21,331 nt of DNA from Acidovorax sp. (lineage in GTDB: Bacteria > Pseudomonadota > Gammaproteobacteria > Burkholderiales > Burkholderiaceae_C), in contig JASLFM010000173.1 in assembly GCA_030150585.1 (NCBI GenBank), positions 1 through 21,331 of the forward strand, given 5' to 3'. Shown piece after piece: positions 15,212 to 21,331 of the stretch (position 1 is the stretch's first letter; each line of letters starts with the position of its first letter). The notes beneath the pieces were generated by a model. That model saw nothing but the letters and a program-made list of their open reading frames with translations, was not told where the DNA came from and searched no databases. Made by a program: the position numbers and the translations under genes.

Positions 15212-17533
15212 ATGACCGTACGACAACGCATCGTCCTCCTCATCGCGCTGGCCTTCGCGGCGCTTGGCGGTATTGGAGGCTTCGCCCTGTACCAATCACA
15301 CCGGGGCGCGCAGGAAGTCCAGACCGTGACCGAAGGCGTGGTGCCCAGCACCATCCAGTCGGTGGAGCTCCTGGGCCGGCTCAAGGACATCCAGATCGCC
15401 ACCCTGTCCATGGTCGCCGCGCCCGACAAGGAAGCAGCCCAGCGCCTGCACGAGGAACTGAGCGCACGCAGGGCCGAGCTGCAAAAGGCGCTCGACGCGC
15501 AGCAGCGCCATGCCGACAGCACCGCGCAGCGCGGCCTCATCGAGGAGGCGCGGCAAAGCCTGGAAAACTACTTCGCCGCCATCGACGACACCGCCCGCTT
15601 CAAGCTCGCGGGCCAGCAAGACGCGGCCGAGGCCACCATGGCCGCCACCGTGGACCAGTACCTGCGCGAGCAGGGCCAGATGCTCGAGGCCGTGCAGGTG
15701 GAAAAGCGGCGCAGCAAGGACCAGGCGATCGAGGCGCTGAACCAGAACCTCAGGAACACCAGCGCCACGCTCGCGGTCGTCACAGTGGTGTCGGTGGTGG
15801 GCCTGGCGCTCATCGGCATGCTGCTGTACCGCCAGATCATCCATCCCATCGGCGAGATGGAGCACAAGATGACCGCCATCGCCACGAGCCAGGACTTCAC
15901 GCACCGCGTGCCTGTGCAGCGCCAGGACGAGATCGGCCGCTCGATCATGGCTTTCAACACCATGATCGAGAAGATTCAGCACAGCAGCGAGCTGGTGCGG
16001 CAAAAGAGCGCGGACATCCAGGCCATGCTGCATTACATCCCCCAGGGCATCCTCACACTGCAGGCGGGCGGGCGCATCCACCCCGAGTTCTCGGAACATC
16101 TGGCCACCCTGCTCGGCAGGCGCGACCTCGCGGGCCGCCCCGTGGCAGAGGTGGTTCTCGCGGGCGCCAACCTCGGAGCCGACGCCGCGGACCAGGCCCT
16201 GGCCGCCATCGACGCCTGCATCGGCGAAGACGTGATGAATTTCGACTTCAACGCCCACCTGCTACCGCGCGAAATCGTGCGCACGCAGCCCGATGGCACG
16301 GCGCGCACCTGGGAGCTGGGCTGGTCGCCCATCACCGACGAGCGCGGCACGATCGAGCGGCTCATGCTCTGCATCCGCGACGTGACCGAGCTGCGCCAGC
16401 TCGCACGCGCCGCGCAGGCGCAGCAGCAGGAGCTCGCGATCATCGGCGAGATCCTGTCGATGGAACGCACCAAGTTCCAGTCCTTCGTCGCCGGCACCAC
16501 GGCCTTCCTGCAGGCCAACGCGCGCCTGGTGCGCGAAGCTTCCGATGGGGGGGCTCAGGCCGCAGCCGTGGCCGAGTTGTTCCGCAACATGCACACCGTC
16601 AAGGGCAACGCCCGCACCTATGGCCTGCTCCAACTGGCCGAAGTGGCGCACGCGGCAGAGCAGCGCTACGAGGCGCTGCGCCAGGACGCGGGCACCTGGG
16701 ACGCCGACGCCCTGCTCGCCGACCTGGCCGCCGTGCAGGACATGCTCGGCATCTACCAGACCATCGAGGCCGCCAAGCTGCGCGAGCGCGGCACGGACAC
16801 AGCGACCCAGGGCATCGCCCTGCCGCTGACCGAAGTGCGGGCACTGGCCGAGCAGTTGCAAAGCGCAGCCCAGTCCGGCGACGCGCAGGCGCTCCGGGCC
16901 TCAGCGGCCGAGGCGGCCCATACGCTGGAGCGGTGGAGCAGCGTACGCCTGGCGGACGCGCTGAGCGGCACCATCGCCGCCCTGCCCTCGCTTGCCACCG
17001 AGCTCGACAAGGAAGCCCCCGTGGTAGAGGTGAACGACGGCGGCATTGCGGTGCGCCACGAGATCGCGGACATGCTGCGCGACGTATTCACGCACCTGCT
17101 GCGCAATGCCATGGACCACGGCATCGAGGAGGCTCCGGCCCGCATGCGCGAGGGCAAGCCCGCAGCCGGCCGGATCGAAATCGACGCAGCGCTGCACGCC
17201 GATGCACTGCAGCTGCGCATGGCCGACGATGGGCGGGGCCTGGACCTGGAGCGCATCCGCGCGAAGGCGCGGGAAGCCGGCCTCATCGCCGCGCACGACG
17301 AGCCCGGCGACGAAGCCATCGCCCAGCTCATCTTCGCGCCAGGCTTCTCCACGGCGCCGGCCGTCACCGCGGTCTCGGGCCGCGGCGTAGGCATGGACGC
17401 GGTCAAGGCCTTTGTGGCAGCCCATGGCGGCGACGTGGCGCTGCGGCTGGGCAGCGCCTCGGCCAGCGCGTACCGGGCCTTCGACATCCTGATCCATCTG
17501 CCGGCGCGCCTCGCGCTGCGCACGCAGGGCTGA
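15212..17533 (+). CDS. Membrane chemoreceptor-CheA hybrid histidine kinase (HAMP, PAS-like, Hpt, CheA-type ATPase)
   Basis: A 773-residue inner-membrane sensor kinase, first gene of a four-gene signalling operon. TM1 spans about 7-28. A helical, Ala/Gln/Glu-rich sensor region of about 155 residues follows, resembling the four-helix-bundle domain of chemoreceptors. TM2 is about 185-207 and HAMP about 208-260 (IHPIGEMEHKMTAIATSQDF, QDEIGRSIMAFNTM). Residues about 265-393 look PAS-like (MLHYIPQGILTLQAGGRI to ERLMLCIRDVTELRQL), and a short coiled coil follows. The Hpt domain (about 425-525) has the phosphorylatable His 461 in MHTVKGNARTYG. The CheA-type ATPase (about 600-770) has N-box LLRNAMDHGIE, G1 ADDGRGLDL and G2 GRGVGMDAVK. 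The P5/CheW-like domain of CheA is absent and no receiver is attached. ATG 15212 places the basic residues just before TM1. The signal sensed is unknown. Confidence 0.88.
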   Translation: MTVRQRIVLLIALAFAALGGIGGFALYQSHRGAQEVQTVTEGVVPSTIQSVELLGRLKDIQIATLSMVAAPDKEAAQRLHEELSARRAELQKALDAQQRHADSTAQRGLIEEARQSLENYFAAIDDTARFKLAGQQDAAEATMAATVDQYLREQGQMLEAVQVEKRRSKDQAIEALNQNLRNTSATLAVVTVVSVVGLALIGMLLYRQIIHPIGEMEHKMTAIATSQDFTHRVPVQRQDEIGRSIMAFNTMIEKIQHSSELVRQKSADIQAMLHYIPQGILTLQAGGRIHPEFSEHLATLLGRRDLAGRPVAEVVLAGANLGADAADQALAAIDACIGEDVMNFDFNAHLLPREIVRTQPDGTARTWELGWSPITDERGTIERLMLCIRDVTELRQLARAAQAQQQELAIIGEILSMERTKFQSFVAGTTAFLQANARLVREASDGGAQAAAVAELFRNMHTVKGNARTYGLLQLAEVAHAAEQRYEALRQDAGTWDADALLADLAAVQDMLGIYQTIEAAKLRERGTDTATQGIALPLTEVRALAEQLQSAAQSGDAQALRASAAEAAHTLERWSSVRLADALSGTIAALPSLATELDKEAPVVEVNDGGIAVRHEIADMLRDVFTHLLRNAMDHGIEEAPARMREGKPAAGRIEIDAALHADALQLRMADDGRGLDLERIRAKAREAGLIAAHDEPGDEAIAQLIFAPGFSTAPAVTAVSGRGVGMDAVKAFVAAHGGDVALRLGSASASAYRAFDILIHLPARLALRTQG

Positions 17534-17535
17534 CC

Positions 17536-18243
17536 ATGGAAATGTTTCTCTCATTCGCGGGCGGCATCGCGGCCTGCGCACTGGTCTCGCTCTGGTGGAT
17601 CTCCCGCATGGCGCGCAGGAGCGCGGCCGGGCCCTTGGTCATCGACCACGGTCCAGTCCAGCGCGAGATCGAGGCACGGCTGCAGGCCGAAGTCGAAGAC
17701 CTGCAGCACGCGCTGCTCCAGGCCAGCAGAGAGCGCGACCAGGCGCTGCAGCGCCTGCCTGACGAGCTGCAGGCACTGCAATTCGATGCCCAGGCCAGGA
17801 CCCGGACGTTGGTCGACGGCGCCATGGCGCATAGCAACACCCTTTCGGCATCGCTCACGGAGCTGCAGGGCATCAGCAAGACCTTCGAACGCTGGCACGC
17901 CGACATGAGCCAGCTCGTCGCCCACAACAAGGACATGCACCAAAAGAACGACGAATTCGCGCGCATCGTTTCGCAGATGGTCATCGTGGCGCTCAATGCC
18001 TCCATCGAAGCGGCCCGCGCGGGCGTGGCCGGACAGGGTTTCGCCGTGGTGGCGAACGAGATGCGCACACTCTCCGTGCGCGCCGAGGCACTGTCCAAGC
18101 ACTACCGCGACAACCTCTACAAGAACGACCTGATCGCCACGACGGTCTTCCAGGACATGCAAGCGGGCGGCAAGATGGTCATCAATGCGGCCATCGGGCT
18201 CGAACTCACGAACAGGAAAGTGCAGGCGGCACTCTGCGCATGA
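17536..18243 (+). CDS. Membrane-anchored mini-chemoreceptor (signalling tip only)
   Basis: A 235-residue protein. One N-terminal hydrophobic helix (3-23) followed by basic residues suggests a membrane anchor with the rest in the cytoplasm. Residues about 40-140 are a long charged coiled coil (VQREIEARLQAEVEDLQHALLQ onward). Residues about 146-180 match the chemoreceptor hairpin tip: ALNASIEAARAG, then GQGFAVVANEMRTLS. The receptor consensus QTNLLALN reads QMVIVALN here, and RAGE reads RAGV. There is no periplasmic sensor domain and no HAMP, and only about 55 residues follow the tip, far short of the returning arm of a full receptor (typical receptors exceed 500 residues). It starts 2 bases after the kinase stop, and its stop overlaps the next gene as ATGA. 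Confidence 0.85.
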   Translation: MEMFLSFAGGIAACALVSLWWISRMARRSAAGPLVIDHGPVQREIEARLQAEVEDLQHALLQASRERDQALQRLPDELQALQFDAQARTRTLVDGAMAHSNTLSASLTELQGISKTFERWHADMSQLVAHNKDMHQKNDEFARIVSQMVIVALNASIEAARAGVAGQGFAVVANEMRTLSVRAEALSKHYRDNLYKNDLIATTVFQDMQAGGKMVINAAIGLELTNRKVQAALCA

Positions 18244-18806
18244 GCCCACATCCCGAGATCACGCCCCGCACGCGGGGCAGCCTGGACCGCATGATGGCGC
18301 TCGGCCTGCGGCACGGCATCGCCGGCGACTCTGCCGAAGCCGACATCGCGCCCGCCGAAGCCCTGGGCCGCAGCCCATTCAATCGCATGGTGGTGCTGTC
18401 CATCGCGTCGTACACCTTCCGCATCGTGACCGCGCTGCACTTCGATGAGTCGGAGCTGCTCAAGGAGCACATGGCGCGCCTGGCGCGCAAGCCCAGCCAG
18501 TCCATGTCCCGCCAGGACTTCATCGACGCCATCTGCGAGAGCGGGAACATGTGCTGCGGCACCATCAACCGCGAGCTGGGCACGTTCTACAACGGCCTGG
18601 GACTTTCCACCCCCCAGATCCTCGACATCCGCAGCCTGCCACACCTCGAGAGGCTCGGCGCACAGCACCTTCGGCACTTCCGTATTGACCTCTCGCCCCA
18701 GTTGCGCATGCATGCCTCGCTGTGCGTGCGGGCCTATGAAACCATGGACTTCGACTGGCACGCCGAGGAGCAGCCCATGGGCACCGGAGAGCTGGAACTC
18801 TTCTGA
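18240..18806 (+). CDS. CheX/CheC-like chemotaxis phosphatase
   Basis: A 188-residue soluble protein. The best-supported motif is DAICESGNMCCGTINREL (about 96-113): Glu 100, Asn 103 and Gly 107 fit the E-x2-N-x3-G signature of the CheC/CheX/FliY phosphatases, where the acidic residue and Asn position water for CheY-P hydrolysis. The preceding text (SPFNRMVVLSIASYTFRIVTALHF) would be the first strands of that fold. Only one signature is seen, as in CheX, whereas CheC and FliY usually have two. The first 45 residues are charged and probably flexible. It overlaps the mini-receptor stop by 4 bases, and the CheY-like gene follows after 31 bases, so the neighbour is its obvious substrate. Family assignment rests on the motif and context. 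Confidence 0.75.
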   Translation: MSPHPEITPRTRGSLDRMMALGLRHGIAGDSAEADIAPAEALGRSPFNRMVVLSIASYTFRIVTALHFDESELLKEHMARLARKPSQSMSRQDFIDAICESGNMCCGTINRELGTFYNGLGLSTPQILDIRSLPHLERLGAQHLRHFRIDLSPQLRMHASLCVRAYETMDFDWHAEEQPMGTGELELF

Positions 18807-18837
18807 CCGCATCCCCAAAGAAAACCAAGGACACACT

Positions 18838-19206
18838 ATGGCGAACGTACTCGTCGTCGACGATTCGAGCACCGTGCGCAACGAGCTCGGCAACTTCCTC
18901 ACCCAAAACGGCTTCAAGGTGGCCTTTGCCGTGGACGGGCAAGACGGCCTGGGCAAGCTGCGCCAGGACCCTGGCATCAAGCTCGTGGTCTGCGACGTCA
19001 ACATGCCCAACATGGACGGACTCACCATGGCGGAAAAAGTGCGCGGCGAACTGCGCAACAGCAGCGTGAACATCGTCATGCTCACCACCGAGAACTCTCC
19101 CGCAATGAAGGAGCGCGGCAAGGCGGCCGGCATCCGCGGCTGGATCGTCAAGCCGTTCAACGGGCCTGCCGTGCTCAATTCGTTCAAGAGCCTGGCGGGG
19201 GGGTAG
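18838..19206 (+). CDS. Single-domain CheY-like response regulator
   Basis: A 122-residue stand-alone receiver domain, with no DNA-binding or enzymatic output attached. The acidic pocket is VVDDSS (Asp 8 and Asp 9), the phosphoacceptor is Asp 53 in VCDVNMPNMDG, the switch Thr is in MLTTEN (Thr 83), and Lys 105 is in VKPF. The aromatic switch position carries Trp 102 (RGWIVKPF) instead of the Tyr or Phe of classical CheY. AAGGA lies 7 bases before the ATG. As the last gene of the operon it is the expected acceptor from the kinase's Hpt His and the target of the CheX-like phosphatase. Its output partner (flagellar motor, pilus, diguanylate cyclase or other) cannot be told from the window. Confidence 0.92.
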   Translation: MANVLVVDDSSTVRNELGNFLTQNGFKVAFAVDGQDGLGKLRQDPGIKLVVCDVNMPNMDGLTMAEKVRGELRNSSVNIVMLTTENSPAMKERGKAAGIRGWIVKPFNGPAVLNSFKSLAGG

Positions 19207-19381
19207 GAACCCGCTCGCTGGCGCCTGCCCGAGCGCCTGCCTGATTGAATACCGTGGATGGTGGCCAGGGCAGTACCCGCCCCATGGCAACGGAGCCGGC
19301 ATGAAGGGGATCATGGGCAGCGCACCGATAAAATCGATGCCCTAGCGCCAGTCCGGCGTTGGCTCATCCGGAACTTCCTTC
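19207..19381. other. Intergenic region, possible promoter of the secreted-protein/dusA unit
   Basis: 175 bases without a supported gene. A weak inverted repeat CGCTCG (19212-19217) / CGAGCG (19230-19235) follows the receiver gene but has no T-run. Near 19330 the text GATAAAATCG contains a -10-like TAAAAT about 50 bases before the next ATG; no good -35 is seen. Confidence 0.35.
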
Positions 19382-20221
19382 ATGAACTCATTGGCATCGC
19401 GTGTAGGCGGCATGCTACTCGCGCTCTCGAGCGCAGCTGCCTCAGCGGCCGGCACGACCTCCCTCATCGCCTCGGAGAGCTTCTCGTACGCTGGTGGCAT
19501 TTCGCTCACGGGCCTCAACGGGGGCGCCGGTTGGACATCTGCTTGGGCCTCCGACAGTCCGGCATTCCCTGACTTCGCCACGAATGCCACGGGGCTGACC
19601 TACCCAGGCTTGGCGACTACAGGCGGGCGTATGGACTGGCAAAACGGGGGCAGCCAACTGAATGACGCAGTGCGCACCTTGCCTCTGTCCAATTCCGGCG
19701 TCATCTTCCTCCAGTTCTTAGCCCAGTTCGGCACACAAAGTGGCGGCGGTACACCGAACTTTCGCCTGTCGAACGGCAGCACAATGACCGGAGCGATTGG
19801 CAACAATGGCGCATGCGGAAGCCCAGTCTATGCCATCCTTGACAACACGCTGAATCCAGCAGCGGGCGGCACCTCATGCAGCAACGCCAGCCTCAGTGCG
19901 TTGAGCCTTGTGCTGGTGCAAATCGACTACGACCACACGACCACCAAAATGTGGGTCAATCCCAACTTGGCTACCTTCGACTACCTGAACCCACCCACGC
20001 CTCAAGCACAAGCCGTTGGGCTGGCCCCTGCATTCGACCGGATCGCGATTTATTCACGCTCACCCGCATCCATTGACGAGTTGCGCGTTATGCGCGTCGT
20101 GGCGCCGACAATGACGCCCCAGCCTGTCTCCAGCTTGTCCCTTGCTGCCCTGCTGCTGCTTTCGCTCATGCTATTCACCTGGGCCAGCGTGCAGCGACTT
20201 CAAAGGGAGCGAGTGTCGTGA
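19382..20221 (+). CDS. Secreted protein with C-terminal membrane-sorting tail (PEP/IPTL-CTERM-like), unknown function
   Basis: A 279-residue protein. Residues 1-23 look like a signal peptide (MLLALSSAAASAA core, cleavage near AAG). The start of the mature region (ESFSYAGGISLTGLNGGAGW, then LTYPGLATTGGRMDW) and the closing SIDELRVMRVV resemble LamG/concanavalin-like beta-sandwich proteins found with PEP-CTERM tails. The C-terminus is a Pro-containing spacer (TPQPVSSLS), one hydrophobic helix (about 252-270) and a basic end RLQRER, the layout of exosortase-type sorting signals, although the canonical PEP or IPTL motif itself is not present. Two Cys (145, 166) may form a disulfide. GC is lower than in neighbouring genes: three 60-base lines I counted gave 50-62%, against 67% for one in dusA. 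Its stop overlaps the dusA GTG. Confidence 0.75.
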   Translation: MNSLASRVGGMLLALSSAAASAAGTTSLIASESFSYAGGISLTGLNGGAGWTSAWASDSPAFPDFATNATGLTYPGLATTGGRMDWQNGGSQLNDAVRTLPLSNSGVIFLQFLAQFGTQSGGGTPNFRLSNGSTMTGAIGNNGACGSPVYAILDNTLNPAAGGTSCSNASLSALSLVLVQIDYDHTTTKMWVNPNLATFDYLNPPTPQAQAVGLAPAFDRIAIYSRSPASIDELRVMRVVAPTMTPQPVSSLSLAALLLLSLMLFTWASVQRLQRERVS

Positions 20222-21216
20222 GCCACAGCCCCTGGCGCCTGTCCGTCGCCCCCATGATGGACTGGACGGACCGGCATTGCCGCTACCTGCATCGCCTGCT
20301 CTCGCGCCACACCCTGCTCTACACCGAGATGGTGACCACAGGTGCGCTCGTCCATGGCGACGTGGCGCGGCACCTGCGCTTCGATGCGGCGGAGCACCCA
20401 GTGGCGCTGCAGCTCGGCGGCAGCGAGCCGGCCGACCTGGCCCACAGCGCGCGCCTGGGCGCGCAGTGGGGCTATGGCGAAATCAACCTCAACTGCGGCT
20501 GCCCCAGCGAGCGCGTGCAGCGCGGCGCGTTCGGCGCCTGCCTGATGAACGAGCCACGGCTGGTGGCCGACTGCGTGAAGGCCATGGTGGATGCGGTGGA
20601 TGTACCCGTTACCGTGGAGCACCGCATCGGCATCGACAAGACCGAGGACTACGGCTTCGTGCGCGACTTCGTGGGCACGGTGGCCGAGGCGGGCTGCCGC
20701 GTGTTCATCGCCCATGCGCGCAATGCCTGGCTGCAGGGCCTGTCGCCCAAGGAGAACCGCGAGATTCCGCCGCTGCGCTATGGCGTGGTGGCCCAGCTCA
20801 AGCGCGACTTCCCGCAGCTCACCATCGCCATCAACGGCGGCTTCCAGACCGACGAGGCCGTGCAGGAGCAGCTCGCCCTGCTCGACGGCGTGATGGTGGG
20901 CCGCGAGGCCTACCACAACCCCTGGTGGCTGGCGCGCTGGGACGAGCAGTTCTTCGGCGAGCCCGCCAACGGCCTGACGCGCGAAGGCGTGGAGGAAGCC
21001 ATGGTGGCCTACATGGAGCGCGTGGCGGCCGAGCATGGCACGCACTGGTATGCAGTCGCGCGCCACATGCTGGGCCTGCGCAACGGCCTGCCAGGCGCGC
21101 GCCGCTGGCGCCAGGTGTGGAGCGACCACCGCCTCAAGCAGCTCCCCGCGCGCGAGGTGATGGCCATTGCGCGCACGCCGCCACGCGGGGCCGCGCCCTC
21201 CGATTGGCAAGCCTGA
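20218..21216 (+). CDS. dusA: tRNA-dihydrouridine synthase A
   Basis: A 332-residue FMN enzyme that reduces U20/U20a in the D-loop of tRNA. DusA hallmarks are SVAPMMDWTDRHCR (9-22), YTEMVTTGA, NLNCGCPSERVQRGAFGACLM (90-110, catalytic Cys 95), HRIGID, AHARNAWLQGLSPKENREIP (longer than usual Dus motifs and specific to DusA), the FMN-phosphate region AINGGF, and DGVMVGREAYHNPW. The start is GTG 20218, overlapping the upstream stop as GTGA, with AGGGAG a few bases before. No closer ATG gives an intact N-terminal strand. The gene ends 1 base before the stop of the convergent EAL gene. Confidence 0.94.
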   Translation: MSHSPWRLSVAPMMDWTDRHCRYLHRLLSRHTLLYTEMVTTGALVHGDVARHLRFDAAEHPVALQLGGSEPADLAHSARLGAQWGYGEINLNCGCPSERVQRGAFGACLMNEPRLVADCVKAMVDAVDVPVTVEHRIGIDKTEDYGFVRDFVGTVAEAGCRVFIAHARNAWLQGLSPKENREIPPLRYGVVAQLKRDFPQLTIAINGGFQTDEAVQEQLALLDGVMVGREAYHNPWWLARWDEQFFGEPANGLTREGVEEAMVAYMERVAAEHGTHWYAVARHMLGLRNGLPGARRWRQVWSDHRLKQLPAREVMAIARTPPRGAAPSDWQA

Positions 21217-21217
21217 A

Positions 21218-21331
21218 TCAGCCCCTGGTGCCCTCTGGCACAGTGCCTTCAGCTCCTGAATCAGGAGCATTCACCACACCGGCCGCCAGCGCCTGCAGCC
21301 ACTGCGCGAGCGGCATGGGCCGGCCGAAGTA
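21218..21331 (-). CDS. EAL-domain protein, C-terminal fragment (cyclic-di-GMP phosphodiesterase)
   Basis: Partial gene entering from the right edge; 37 residues plus stop (TCA 21218-21220 on the plus strand). The visible start YFGRPMPLAQWLQAL matches the very end of EAL domains (typically G-Y-x-F-G-R-P-M-P-L), which cleave cyclic-di-GMP. A short hydrophilic tail follows (VVNAPDSGAEGTVPEGTRG). Catalytic residues lie outside the window, so activity cannot be judged. An 8-bp inverted repeat at 21252-21268 lies within this tail and has no T-run. Confidence 0.68.
   Translation of the reverse strand, partial: YFGRPMPLAQWLQALAAGVVNAPDSGAEGTVPEGTRG

Noticed and set aside
21252..21268. Inverted repeat GCTCCTGA-a-TCAGGAGC as a terminator for dusA
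   Set aside because: The loop is too short unless the inner pairs open, there is no T-run, and it lies within the coding end of the EAL gene.
20200..21270. Long open frame on the minus strand opposite dusA
   Set aside because: Antisense shadow; dusA motifs are unmistakable on the plus strand and the EAL fragment is in a different register.

Overview
The window reads as chromosome of a high-GC betaproteobacterium, most likely family Comamonadaceae (Acidovorax, Comamonas, Delftia or Alicycliphilus type). That placement is inferred from the protein sequences, the dense gene packing and an intergenic hairpin repeat of a kind I remember from that family; no rRNA or housekeeping marker is present to settle it. 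Genes are densely packed and the longest non-coding stretch is 263 bases. I see no tRNA, rRNA, CRISPR array, insertion sequence or phage gene.

Layout. At 1-178 is the tail of a LysR-type regulator, convergent with a GAF plus HD-GYP cyclic-di-GMP phosphodiesterase (183-1823, minus). A divergent glutathione S-transferase-like gene (1890-2555) ends at a bidirectional terminator shared with dsbB (2596-3099, minus). The sulfate ABC transporter follows as one minus-strand operon, transcribed sbp-cysT-cysW-cysA from 7074 to 3135. Upstream lies a two-gene operon of an LsfA-like 1-Cys peroxiredoxin and an RBBP9-type hydrolase (8558-7273). Its promoter region shares a 54-base block (45/54 identical) with the sbp promoter region, which points to one sulfur-responsive regulon. 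Next come a small four-helix membrane protein gene translationally coupled to a LysR regulator, a divergent FMN azoreductase, and a convergent FMN reductase sharing a hairpin terminator with it. A methionine uptake system follows (metQ 11486-12283, metI 13224-13889, metN 13893-14948), split by a plus-strand GNAT acetyltransferase and a hairpin repeat.

The most interesting region is 15212-19206, a plus-strand four-gene signalling operon. It encodes a membrane histidine kinase that joins a chemoreceptor-like front end (two membrane helices and HAMP) to a PAS-like region, an Hpt domain and a CheA-type ATPase. It is followed by a short membrane-anchored protein carrying only the chemoreceptor signalling tip, a CheX/CheC-like phosphatase, and a single-domain CheY-like receiver. 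No CheW, CheR, CheB or classical CheA is present. This looks like a minimal self-contained chemosensory circuit of unusual architecture.

At the right end, an orphan secreted protein with a C-terminal membrane-sorting tail and visibly lower GC (19382-20221) overlaps the GTG start of dusA (20218-21216) by four bases. dusA is convergent, with one base between, with the C-terminus of an EAL-domain protein (21218 to the edge, minus). Recurring themes are sulfur acquisition (cys, lsfA-like, met), flavin and thiol redox enzymes, and second-messenger or phosphorelay signalling.
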